Below, one piece after another: positions 19,564-27,421 of a stretch of 64,000 nucleotides of DNA; positions within the stretch are counted from its first letter, which is position 1, and each line of letters opens with the position of its first letter. Made by a program: the position numbers and the translations under genes. The notes beneath the pieces are model-generated. The model saw only the letters and a list, made by a program, of their open reading frames with translations. It did not search any database and was not told the origin of the DNA. The DNA is from Ralstonia sp. UBA689 (GTDB lineage Bacteria > Pseudomonadota > Gammaproteobacteria > Burkholderiales > Burkholderiaceae): positions 372,001-436,000 of the forward strand of contig NZ_DBMV01000001.1 of NCBI RefSeq assembly GCF_002298975.1, written 5' to 3'.

Positions 19564-19591
19564 TGCTGCGACGCTTGATTGCGTCGCAGCA
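19564..19591. terminator. Perfect 11-bp hairpin after phaB
   Basis: TGCTGCGACGC and GCGTCGCAGCA pair perfectly around a 6-base loop (TTGATT). There is no T tract on either side, so it is not a classic Rho-independent terminator. It may be a 3' stabilising hairpin for phaCAB. Its TGCTGC/GCAGCA ends resemble the TGC-rich motifs bound by PhaR, so a protein-binding role is also possible. Confidence 0.55.
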
Positions 19592-19811
19592 ATCTATTGA
19601 CGCCATTTCCCGTGTGAATCCAGGTGCGCCAACCGCATCAAAATGCTGCGGGTTTTTACCGGGGGAGGTCGCCTTTTCTTTGCAGGGCGACAGGCATAGA
19701 ATCCAGTCACGTAGGCGCTCCGCAGGGAGACAAGGAGCGTCCGATCATAACCGGATGCATCTGCGTTGCCGTACTTGCACGCAGGTCGGCAAAGTCGAGC
19801 AACCGCGTATT

Positions 19812-19835
19812 TTGTTGCACCGCTTGGTGCAGCAA
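19812..19835. promoter_or_regulatory. Candidate PhaR operator upstream of phaR
   Basis: TTGTTGCACC and GGTGCAGCAA form a 10-bp inverted repeat with one mismatch around GCTT. More GCA/TGC elements follow (CACTGCAT, GCTGCACC, GCAGCAGCA). PhaR proteins repress phasin genes and their own gene by binding TGC-rich repeats, so autoregulation is likely. The site lies about 55-75 bases before the phaR start. Confidence 0.6.
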
Positions 19836-19888
19836 TTTCGCACTGCATCGGCTGCACCGCAGCAGCATCGTCACCACGGAAAGGCACG

Positions 19889-20443
19889 ATGGCCACCAGC
19901 AAGAAGGGCACCGAACGGCTGATCAAGAAATATCCCAACCGCCGCCTCTACGATACCCAGACCAGCACATACATCACGCTGGCAGACGTCAAGCAGCTTG
20001 TGATGGAAACCGAGGATTTTCGCGTGGTCGATGCGAAGTCCGGTGAAGACCTGACCCGCAGCATTCTGCTGCAGATCATTCTGGAAGAGGAAACCGGCGG
20101 CGTGCCGATGTTCTCCGGCTCCATGCTGGCGCAGATCATCCGCTTCTACGGCAATGCCATGCAAGGCATGATGGGCACGTATCTGGAGAAGAACATCCAG
20201 GCGTTCGTCGATATCCAGAGCAAGCTGGCCGAGAACTCGAAGGATCTTTACAGCGGCAATACCTTCAACCCCGACATGTGGTCGCAGTTCATGAACATGC
20301 AGGGGCCGATGATGCAGGGCATGATGAGCAACTACATTGAGCAGAGCAAAAATCTGTTCGTGCAGATGCAGGAGCAGATGCAGAGCCAGGCCAAGAACAT
20401 GTTCGGGACCTTCCCGTTCAATCAGCCGCCCGAGAAGAAGTAA
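19889..20443 (+). CDS. phaR: PhaR, polyhydroxyalkanoate synthesis repressor
   Basis: A 184-residue regulator that binds DNA and PHB granules and releases phasin genes when polymer accumulates. The N-terminal DNA-binding PHB_acc_N domain is at about residues 9-70 (KKYPNRRLYDTQTSTYITL); granule-binding helices follow (GSMLAQIIRFYGNAMQGMMG). The C-terminal third is rich in M, Q and N. The ATG at 19889 has GGAAAGG upstream; the frame extends upstream but without conserved sequence. Followed by a terminator. Confidence 0.95.
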   Translation: MATSKKGTERLIKKYPNRRLYDTQTSTYITLADVKQLVMETEDFRVVDAKSGEDLTRSILLQIILEEETGGVPMFSGSMLAQIIRFYGNAMQGMMGTYLEKNIQAFVDIQSKLAENSKDLYSGNTFNPDMWSQFMNMQGPMMQGMMSNYIEQSKNLFVQMQEQMQSQAKNMFGTFPFNQPPEKK

Positions 20444-20464
20444 GCTCGGCAGGCTTGGCAAGGT

Positions 20465-20495
20465 AAGGCGAATCGCGTGGCGGTTCGCCTTTTTT
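20465..20495 (+). terminator. Rho-independent terminator after phaR
   Basis: AAGGCGAA at 20465-20472 pairs with TTCGCCTT at 20484-20491 and runs into TTTTTTG. It lies 22 bp after the phaR stop codon. Confidence 0.85.
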
Positions 20496-20643
20496 GTTTG
20501 GAGCGAGGGCGGGTGGGCGGCAGGGTAGAATGCGGGTCCTTCAAGTGAGGCAGGCGTCTCACCGGCGATCCCGATTCCCGTTTCAGTTTCTCCATGTTTG
20601 ATGTCAGCCCCGGGCTTGCAGGCCGGTTGTTCTCCGTTTTCGC

Positions 20644-21624
20644 ATGAGCCGCCTTTTACTTGCTCCGATGGAAGGGGTTGCGGATTTCGTCATGCGCGAC
20701 GTGCTGACACAGGCCGGCGGCTATGACGGGTGCGTCTCGGAATTCGTTCGCGTAACGGGTTCCTTGCTGCCCGCGCGCACCTACGAGCGCGAAACCCCTG
20801 AGATCCGCAGCGGCGGCTATACGGCCAGCGGCACGCCGATGGTCATCCAGCTTCTCGGCAGCGATCCGGAATGGCTGGCCTGCAATGCTGCATACGCCGC
20901 GACGTTGTCGCCGCACGGGATCGACCTGAACTTTGGCTGCCCCGCCAAGGTGGTAAACCGGCACGGTGGCGGCGCCATGCTGCTCGACACGCCTGAGGTG
21001 CTGCACTCCATCGTGTCTGCCGTGCGTGCCGCCGTTCCGGCCAATATCGCGGTGACAGCCAAGATGCGGCTCGGCGTCTCGGATACTTCACGGGCGATCG
21101 ACTGTGCAACAGCATTGGCGGAAGGTGGGGCGGAGTCGCTGGTCGTGCATGCCCGCACGCGGGATCACGGCTACCGGCCACCCGCACATTGGGACTGGAT
21201 CGCGCGGATTGCTGACGTGGTGAACATTCCCGTGACCGCCAATGGCGAAGTCTGGACCGTCGCCGATTGGGAGCGTTGCCTCGCCGTGAGCGGCTGCGAC
21301 GACGTGATGATCGGCAGGGGTGCCGTGTCCGATCCTTTCCTGGCCCAGCGCATTCGCGGGCAGAGGGAGCGGGAGCCGTCTGCTGCGGAATGGTCGCTGG
21401 TGCTCGGATATCTCGCCGATTATCTGAAGAAACTGCACGCGCGCATCTCAGCGCGCCATGAGCACGGCCGTGTCAAGCTGTGGCTCGGTTATCTGAAGCG
21501 GACGTGGCCGCAGGCCGCAGAATTGCATGATGCCATCCGGCGCCTGCAGGATGCGTTGGAAATCGAGCGGGTGATCGAGCACATGCAACTCGCGCTTGGT
21601 CGCCAAGGCACGGCGAACGGTTAA
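20644..21624 (+). CDS. dusC: DusC, tRNA-dihydrouridine(16) synthase
   Basis: A 326-residue FMN enzyme that reduces uridine to dihydrouridine in tRNA D-loops, using NADPH. Seen: the N-terminal LLLAPMEGVADFVMRDVL, the catalytic-cysteine motif DLNFGCPAKVVNRHGGGAML, VTAKMRLGVSD, VHARTRDHGY and the phosphate-binding NGEVWT...DDVMIGRGA. The MEGV and VSEFVRV features fit the DusC branch. It starts with ATG at 20644 and stands 65 bp before rimO. Confidence 0.92.
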   Translation: MSRLLLAPMEGVADFVMRDVLTQAGGYDGCVSEFVRVTGSLLPARTYERETPEIRSGGYTASGTPMVIQLLGSDPEWLACNAAYAATLSPHGIDLNFGCPAKVVNRHGGGAMLLDTPEVLHSIVSAVRAAVPANIAVTAKMRLGVSDTSRAIDCATALAEGGAESLVVHARTRDHGYRPPAHWDWIARIADVVNIPVTANGEVWTVADWERCLAVSGCDDVMIGRGAVSDPFLAQRIRGQREREPSAAEWSLVLGYLADYLKKLHARISARHEHGRVKLWLGYLKRTWPQAAELHDAIRRLQDALEIERVIEHMQLALGRQGTANG

Positions 21625-21688
21625 AATACGCAACCGCGCGGCAACCGTGTGTGCAGCGCAAATCCTCTCCCCACATCAGGTTGTTCCC

Positions 21689-23050
21689 ATGTCCGACGTC
21701 AGTACCCAGAGCCCGAAGGTGGGCTTCGTTTCGCTCGGCTGCCCCAAGGCACTCGTCGATTCCGAACAGATCATCACCCAGTTGCGCGCGGAGGGGTACG
21801 AGATTTCCGGCACGTACGGCGGCGCGGACCTGGTGGTCGTGAACACCTGCGGCTTCATCGACGAGGCGGTGCAGGAAAGCCTGGATGCCATCGGCGAGGC
21901 GCTGGCCGAGAATGGCAAGGTGATCGTCACCGGCTGCCTGGGTGCCAAGAAGGACGCCTCCGGGCAGGACATCATCACCAGCGTGCATCCGAAGGTGCTG
22001 GCCGTGACCGGCCCCCACGCGCTGGGCGAGGTGATGGAAGCCGTACACACGCACCTGCCCAAGCCGCACGATCCGTTCATCGATCTGGTGCCGCCGCAGG
22101 GCATCAAGCTCACGCCCAAGCACTACGCCTATCTGAAGATTTCCGAAGGCTGCAATCACCGCTGCAGCTTTTGCATCATCCCGTCGATGCGCGGCGATCT
22201 CGTCTCGCGCCCGGTGGCCGAGGTGATGCTGGAGGCAGAGAACCTGCTGAAGGCGGGGGTGAAGGAACTGCTCGTCATCTCGCAGGACACCAGCGCCTAT
22301 GGCGTCGACGTCAAGTTCCGCACCGGCTTCTGGAATGGCCGTCCGCTCAAGACGCGCATGACCGAGCTGGTGGCTGCACTGGGCGAGCTGGCTTCGCAAT
22401 ACGGTGCCTGGGTGCGCCTGCATTACGTCTATCCGTATCCGAGCGTAGACGAAGTGATGCCGCTGATGGCAGAGGGCAAGGTGTTGCCGTACCTCGATGT
22501 GCCGCTGCAGCACGCCCACCCGGACGTGCTCAAGCGCATGAAGCGCCCGGCCAACGCCGAAAAAACGCTGGACCGCATCCGCGCCTGGCGCGAGGTCTGT
22601 CCGGAGTTGACAATTCGCAGCACCTTCATCGCCGGTTTCCCCGGCGAGACGGAAGAAGAGTTCCAGACGCTGCTTGACTTCATCGCCGAGGCCGAACTGG
22701 ACCGCGTGGGCTGCTTTGCCTATTCGCCGGTCGAAGGCGCGACCGCCAACGACCTGCCGGGTGCGCTGCCTGACGAGGTGCGCGAGGAGCGCCGTGCACG
22801 CTTCATGGAGGTGGCCGAACGTGTGTCCGCCCGCCGTCTGCAGCGCAAGGTCGGCAAGTCGCTGCGCGTGCTGGTGGACGAGGTGAACCAGGACGGCGGC
22901 ATCGGCCGTTCTTCAGCGGATGCTCCGGAAATTGACGGTCTGGTCTACATTGCGCCGCCGTCCAAACCGTATAAGCGCTACAAGGCGGGCGATTTTGTGT
23001 CGGTTAAGATCACCGGCGCGGATGGGCATGACCTGTGGGGCGAGGTCTGA
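21689..23050 (+). CDS. rimO: RimO, ribosomal protein S12 methylthiotransferase
   Basis: A 453-residue radical-SAM enzyme that adds a methylthio group to an aspartate of ribosomal protein S12. Three N-terminal cysteines (18, 54, 83) bind one [4Fe-4S] cluster; the radical-SAM cluster uses C155, C159 and C162 in EGCNHRCSFCIIPSMRG. A C-terminal TRAM domain ends the protein. The ATG at 21689 begins the conserved region after a variable leader. A TAAAAT -10-like box lies at about 21622. Confidence 0.95.
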   Translation: MSDVSTQSPKVGFVSLGCPKALVDSEQIITQLRAEGYEISGTYGGADLVVVNTCGFIDEAVQESLDAIGEALAENGKVIVTGCLGAKKDASGQDIITSVHPKVLAVTGPHALGEVMEAVHTHLPKPHDPFIDLVPPQGIKLTPKHYAYLKISEGCNHRCSFCIIPSMRGDLVSRPVAEVMLEAENLLKAGVKELLVISQDTSAYGVDVKFRTGFWNGRPLKTRMTELVAALGELASQYGAWVRLHYVYPYPSVDEVMPLMAEGKVLPYLDVPLQHAHPDVLKRMKRPANAEKTLDRIRAWREVCPELTIRSTFIAGFPGETEEEFQTLLDFIAEAELDRVGCFAYSPVEGATANDLPGALPDEVREERRARFMEVAERVSARRLQRKVGKSLRVLVDEVNQDGGIGRSSADAPEIDGLVYIAPPSKPYKRYKAGDFVSVKITGADGHDLWGEV

Positions 23051-23078
23051 TTCGCTTAGGTAATCCCACCTAAAATTT

Positions 23079-23101
23079 GCGAACGGTCGTTCGCTTATAC
23101 T
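23079..23101 (+). promoter_or_regulatory. bktB promoter -10 with palindromic operator
   Basis: GCGAACG-GT-CGTTCGC (23079-23094) is a perfect 16-bp palindrome, and TATACT at 23096-23101 is a good -10 box, placing the palindrome in the -10/-35 spacer. The size and symmetry fit a TetR-family repressor such as a PsrA/FadR-like fatty-acid-degradation regulator; the protein is inferred. A clear -35 box is not evident. The bktB start is 36 bp downstream. Confidence 0.6.
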
Positions 23102-23136
23102 GGCCGCCATCCAATTTAAATTGCATGGAGACAGCA

Positions 23137-24321
23137 ATGGCACGTGAAGTGGTGGTGGTCAGCGGTGTTCGTACCGCAATCGGGACGTTTGGCGGCGGCT
23201 TGAAGGATGTGGCCCCGTGCGAACTGGGTGCGCTCGTCGTGCGCGAGGCTCTGGCCCGCGCGGGCGTGAAGGGCGAGGAGGTTGGTCATGTGGTGTTCGG
23301 CCACGTCATCAACACCGAGCCGCGCGACATGTACCTCTCGCGCGTGGCGGCCGTGAACGGCGGCGTGTCGGCCGATACGCCCGCATTCAACGTCAACCGC
23401 CTGTGCGGCTCCGGCCTGCAGGCCGTAGTGAGCGCCGCGCAGACTATCCTGCTGGGTGACGCCGACATCGCCATTGGCGGTGGTGCCGAAAGCATGAGTC
23501 GCGCGCCGTACCTTGCGCCCGCTGCCCGCTGGGGTTCGCGCATGGGCGACGCCAAGATGATCGACATGATGCTCGGCGCGCTGCACGACCCGTTCCACAC
23601 CATCCACATGGGTGTGACGGCGGAAAATGTCGCCCGCGAATTCGGCATCAGCCGCGAGCAGCAGGATCAGACCGCGCTGGAATCGCACCAGCGTGCCTCG
23701 CGCGCCATCCAGGCGGGCTACTTCAAGGACCAGATCGTTCCGGTGACGATCAAGTCGCGCAAGGGCGATATCCAGTTTGATACGGATGAGCACGTGCGCC
23801 ACGACGCGACCATCGAAGACATGGTCAAGCTCAAGCCGGTCTTTGCGAAGGAAAACGGCACGGTCACGGCGGGCAATGCCTCGGGCCTGAACGACGCGGG
23901 TGCGGCGCTGGTGCTGATGGAGCGCTCGGTGGCCGAGAAGCGCGGTCTCAAGCCGCTGGCACGCCTGGTGTCGTATGGCCATGCGGGTGTCGATCCGAAG
24001 CTCATGGGCATTGGCCCGGTACCCGCCACGCGCAAGGCGTTGGAGCGTGCCGGTCTGTCGGTCAAGGATCTGGACGTGATCGAGGCCAACGAAGCTTTCG
24101 CAGCGCAGGCCTGCGCCGTGACGAAGGAACTCGGCCTGGACCCGGCCAAGGTCAACCCGAACGGCTCGGGCATTTCGCTCGGCCACCCGATCGGCGCGAC
24201 GGGTGCCCTGATTACGGTGAAGGCGCTGTACGAGTTGCAGCGTATCGGTGGTCGCTACGCGCTGGTGACCATGTGCATTGGTGGAGGACAAGGCATTGCG
24301 GCGGTGTTCGAACGCATCTGA
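23137..24321 (+). CDS. bktB: BktB, beta-ketothiolase with broader chain-length range
   Basis: A 394-residue thiolase closest to C. necator BktB, which makes 3-ketovaleryl-CoA from acetyl-CoA and propionyl-CoA and can supply odd-chain monomers for PHA copolymers. The catalytic Cys90 is in NRLCGSG, with SLGHPIGATG and CIGGGQG completing the site. The ATG at 23137 is six bases after GGAG. It stands apart from the phaCAB operon and has its own promoter and operator-like palindrome. Confidence 0.93.
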   Translation: MAREVVVVSGVRTAIGTFGGGLKDVAPCELGALVVREALARAGVKGEEVGHVVFGHVINTEPRDMYLSRVAAVNGGVSADTPAFNVNRLCGSGLQAVVSAAQTILLGDADIAIGGGAESMSRAPYLAPAARWGSRMGDAKMIDMMLGALHDPFHTIHMGVTAENVAREFGISREQQDQTALESHQRASRAIQAGYFKDQIVPVTIKSRKGDIQFDTDEHVRHDATIEDMVKLKPVFAKENGTVTAGNASGLNDAGAALVLMERSVAEKRGLKPLARLVSYGHAGVDPKLMGIGPVPATRKALERAGLSVKDLDVIEANEAFAAQACAVTKELGLDPAKVNPNGSGISLGHPIGATGALITVKALYELQRIGGRYALVTMCIGGGQGIAAVFERI

Positions 24322-25036
24322 ACGCACTTTTCCGATTGAACGGCTGATTCGGCCTGCCGGCGCGCTGCTTGCGCTGGCGCTGGCCACGGGCGTGGCGCTG
24401 GCGTCTGCACAGACGCCGTCTGCCAATAACGGCTATGACGTGTCGACCGGCGGCGCTAACGTGCAGCCGGTCGACCTCGGCCTGAATCGCGCCATCGCCG
24501 ATGGTGATAAGCGACGGGCCGCCCATGCGGGCAATGGGTTCTCCGCCCAGACCGAGCAGCCTCGCGTGCTGCAGCCACAGCCTGACTACGCGAAATACCC
24601 TGTCTACACCGGCGTCATCGGCGACATGCCGATCCACATGCGCCTTGCCGCCAAGCCTGGCGAGATCGACAGCGTCCACGGCGAGTACGTCGCCGGCAAT
24701 GGCCCGGGTGTGCGTCTCGTGACCGGCGAATACGAGAACGGCGGTTTCCTGATGGAGGAGTCCGACGACGGCACGCATGTCAGCGGCACGTGGGAGGGCG
24801 CCATCGACGCGCACGGCATCGTGCATGGCACCTGGACCGATGTCGCGCATGGCGGCCATACGCTCCCGTTTGTGCTGCGGCCAGTGGCCGTGGTGGTGAT
24901 CCCGCCGTACGATGCCGCTGCCGATAGCAATGCCGTCGTACCGGCGACACCCTTGACGCCCGCCGCTCCGGGCCAGTTGGCTCCGGCACCGATGCTGCCG
25001 TCCGTTAATCCCGCCAGATCCGGCGCGCACTGGTAA
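24278..25036 (+). CDS. Secreted protein of unknown function
   Basis: About 252 residues with a signal peptide around RPAGALLALALATGVALASAQ. No in-frame ATG precedes the signal peptide, so the start must be the TTG at 24278 or GTG at 24281, inside the end of bktB, or an unusual codon. The mature part has a linker (residues 45-105) and a beta-rich core (VYTGVIGDMPIHMRLAAKPG, THVSGTWEGAIDAHGIVHG) with recurring V-x-G-T-W elements, then a proline/alanine tail. I do not recognise a family. The overlap suggests translational coupling to bktB. Confidence 0.6.
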   Translation: MVEDKALRRCSNASERTFPIERLIRPAGALLALALATGVALASAQTPSANNGYDVSTGGANVQPVDLGLNRAIADGDKRRAAHAGNGFSAQTEQPRVLQPQPDYAKYPVYTGVIGDMPIHMRLAAKPGEIDSVHGEYVAGNGPGVRLVTGEYENGGFLMEESDDGTHVSGTWEGAIDAHGIVHGTWTDVAHGGHTLPFVLRPVAVVVIPPYDAAADSNAVVPATPLTPAAPGQLAPAPMLPSVNPARSGAHW

Positions 25037-25090
25037 GCTGCGGGGTCCATCGCTGACTGCCGCTCATCTGCCTTTGGCCAGGAATTCCTC

Positions 25091-26302
25091 GTGACCGACG
25101 ATACCAAGCTCCCGCCCATGTTTCCCGCGACGCAAGCCGTGCATCCGGACCTGCATGTCCCGCCCGGCTTTGCGGCGTTTTCGCATGCCACGCAACGCGC
25201 CTCGACCGTCGTTTTCAAGAACCTCGCCGACATGCGCGCCTTCGGCAGCGGCAGCGTGGTGCACTGGCGTTACGGCCTGCACGCCACGCCGACCTCCGAC
25301 GCGCTGTGCCAGGCGCTGGCGCAGATCGAAGGCGGGTCACACGCACTGCTGCTGCCTTCTGGCCTGGCGGCGATCTCGCTGGTGTACTTCACGCTCATCA
25401 AGTCCGGCGACGATGTGCTGGTGCCCGATAACGTCTACGGCCCGAATCGTGACCACGGCGAATGGATGGCCCGCCAGTTTGGCATCACCGTGCGCTATTA
25501 CGATCCGATGATCGGCGCCGGCATCGCCGATCTGATGCGCCACAACACCAAGCTTGTGTGGCTGGAAGCGCCTGGCTCGGTGACGATGGAGGTGCCGGAT
25601 TGCACTGCCATCGCCGAGGTGGTGCGCGCGCACGGCGCCGTCACCGCCATCGACAACACCTGGAGCGGCGGCGTGTATTACCAGCCGTTCGCGCACGGCA
25701 TCGACATCTCGGTGCAAGCGCTGACCAAGTACCAGTCCGGTGGTAGCGACGTGCTGATGGGCGCCACCATTACCAATGACGAGGCGCTGCATCACAAGCT
25801 GCTGGCCACGCGCATGCGCATGGGTTGGGGCGTGTCGGCGGACGACTGCTATTTCGTGCTGCGCGGCCTGCCCAGCCTGCCGACGCGGTTGGCCGCGCAT
25901 GACACACACGCGCGTGAAGTGGCGCAGTGGCTATCCGACCGGCCAGAGGTCGTGCGCGTGCTGCATCCTGCGCTGCCCAACTGTCCGGGCCATGAGAACT
26001 GGAAGCGTGACTTCACGGGCGCCTCCGGCCTGTTCTCGATCGTGCTGCACGAGCGCTATTCGGCTGCCCAGATCGACGCCTTTATCGAGGGGCTGCGCTA
26101 CTTCGCGATCGGCTTTTCGTGGGGTGGAGCGCACAGCCTTGCGCTGCCGTACAACATCCCGTCGATGCGCACAGCCACGGCCTGGCCGCCGGCGGATTGG
26201 GAGAATGCGGGCGGCTTTGTGCGCCTGTATATCGGCTTGGAAGATCCGCGCGATCTGATCGCCGACCTGAAGCAAGCGATGGAGACGCACCTGCGGGGTT
26301 GA
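25091..26302 (+). CDS. metC: MetC-type cystathionine beta-lyase
   Basis: A 403-residue PLP enzyme that splits cystathionine to homocysteine, pyruvate and ammonia for methionine synthesis. The pyridoxal lysine is Lys213 in QALTKYQSGGSDVLMG; WRYGLHATPT, LLLPSGLAAIS and IDNTWSGGVYYQP are the expected Cys/Met-metabolism motifs, and the C-terminal FSWGGAHSLALP fits beta-lyases. The start is GTG at 25091. Convergent with the YhcG-like gene. Confidence 0.9.
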   Translation: MTDDTKLPPMFPATQAVHPDLHVPPGFAAFSHATQRASTVVFKNLADMRAFGSGSVVHWRYGLHATPTSDALCQALAQIEGGSHALLLPSGLAAISLVYFTLIKSGDDVLVPDNVYGPNRDHGEWMARQFGITVRYYDPMIGAGIADLMRHNTKLVWLEAPGSVTMEVPDCTAIAEVVRAHGAVTAIDNTWSGGVYYQPFAHGIDISVQALTKYQSGGSDVLMGATITNDEALHHKLLATRMRMGWGVSADDCYFVLRGLPSLPTRLAAHDTHAREVAQWLSDRPEVVRVLHPALPNCPGHENWKRDFTGASGLFSIVLHERYSAAQIDAFIEGLRYFAIGFSWGGAHSLALPYNIPSMRTATAWPPADWENAGGFVRLYIGLEDPRDLIADLKQAMETHLRG

Positions 26303-26311
26303 TTGACGAGC

Positions 26312-26339
26312 GCCGCCGGCGGGCGCGGGCGTCGGCGGC
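26312..26339. terminator. GC-rich hairpin between metC and the YhcG-like gene
   Basis: GCCGCCG (26312-26318) pairs with CGGCGGC (26333-26339) around a GC-rich loop between two convergent genes. There is no T tract, so the terminator call is tentative. Confidence 0.35.
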
Positions 26340-26341
26340 CG

Positions 26342-27403
26342 TCAGAGTGTTTCCAGCAGGCGCGCAATGGCTTCCGGCGAGGGCAACTGCCCTTGCAGCT
26401 CCTTCGGTAAGCTCTTGGTAATGGCGTAAGTCGCCACGCCGATCGGCTTTTTCGCATCGCGCAGGGCGTACTCGACGATGGTGCGCTTCTTCTCCTTGCA
26501 CAGGATGATGCCGATGGACGGGTTTTCGTCGTCCTGGCGCACCTGTGCGTCCAGCGCGGCCAGGTAGAACTGCATCTTGCCGACGAACTCAGGCTCGAAC
26601 TTGCCGATCTTCAGTTCGATGGCGACGAGTGAGCGCAAGCGCCGGTGGAACAGCAGCAGGTCGATAAAGTATTCGTCGCCGTCTACTTCAAGCCGGTACT
26701 GGCTACCAAGGAAAGCGAACATGCCGCCCATCGCACGCAGAAAATCCTCAATGCGGGTAATCAGCGCGCGCTCCAGTTCCCGTTCGCTGTGTTGTTCGCC
26801 CAGTTCGAGAAAGTCGAAGGCGTATTCATCCTTGATCGCAAGCTTGGCCTGCGCACGCAAGGTGGGCGTCAGGGCCTTGTCGAAATTGGTCTGGCCCAGC
26901 AGCGATTTCTCGTAGCTTTGGTTGTCGATCTGGTGGGCGAGCACGTTTTTCGACCAGCCGAACTTACGCGTCATACGCAGGTAAAACTCACGCGCCTGGG
27001 CGTCTTTGCAGCGCGACATGATGAGCAGGTTGTGGGCCCATCCGATTTCTCCAACCAGTGGTTGGAGTTTTGGCGCGGCGCTGTATTCCTGATAGAACTG
27101 GCGCATATACCAAAGGTTTTGCACCGAAAACCCGCCCACTTCGGGAAACGCCGCGCGTAGATCGTTCGAGAGTTGTTCCACCACGCCCTTGCCCCAGCCC
27201 TCGCTGTGCTGTCGCTCGACGATGAGCTGGCCGATATCCCAATAGAGGCCCACCAGTGCCTTGTTGACCGTACGCAGTGCGGCGTATTGCGCCGCCTGAA
27301 TGCGTGCCTTCACCTCGGCCAGCAATGCCGGGTAGTCCTTTGCCACGTCCTTTTCTCGCACCGCTGGTGCGAGTTTCTTGCGGGTGGGTTGCCTCGTCGC
27401 CAT
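26342..27403 (-). CDS. YhcG/DUF1016 PDDEXK-nuclease-like protein
   Basis: A 353-residue protein with the two-domain layout of the YhcG family: an N-terminal DUF1016 helical domain (residues 25-150, with VGLYWDIGQLI and LWYMRQFYQEY) and a C-terminal PD-(D/E)xK nuclease fold. The putative active site is Asp248 (EYFIDLLLFHRR), Glu263 and Lys265 (AIELKIGKFEP), all present. Homologues are often found beside restriction-modification or mobile genes. Here it stands alone between metC and serB, with base composition like its neighbours. No partner methylase or specificity subunit is nearby. The biochemical role is unproven. Confidence 0.85.
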   Translation of the reverse strand: MATRQPTRKKLAPAVREKDVAKDYPALLAEVKARIQAAQYAALRTVNKALVGLYWDIGQLIVERQHSEGWGKGVVEQLSNDLRAAFPEVGGFSVQNLWYMRQFYQEYSAAPKLQPLVGEIGWAHNLLIMSRCKDAQAREFYLRMTRKFGWSKNVLAHQIDNQSYEKSLLGQTNFDKALTPTLRAQAKLAIKDEYAFDFLELGEQHSERELERALITRIEDFLRAMGGMFAFLGSQYRLEVDGDEYFIDLLLFHRRLRSLVAIELKIGKFEPEFVGKMQFYLAALDAQVRQDDENPSIGIILCKEKKRTIVEYALRDAKKPIGVATYAITKSLPKELQGQLPSPEAIARLLETL

Positions 27404-27421
27404 CGCCGTCTGACAGCGGCT

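Larger units (their letters stand above)
19495..19888. other. phaB-phaR intergenic region (394 bp)
   Basis: No convincing gene is seen here. It holds a perfect GC-rich hairpin just after phaB (19564-19591), a smaller GTCGCC/GGCGAC stem at about 19668-19696, and a TGCA/GCAGC-rich palindromic region before phaR (19812-19835 and onward to about 19870). It probably contains the phaR promoter and operator and the end of the phaCAB transcript. Confidence 0.6.
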
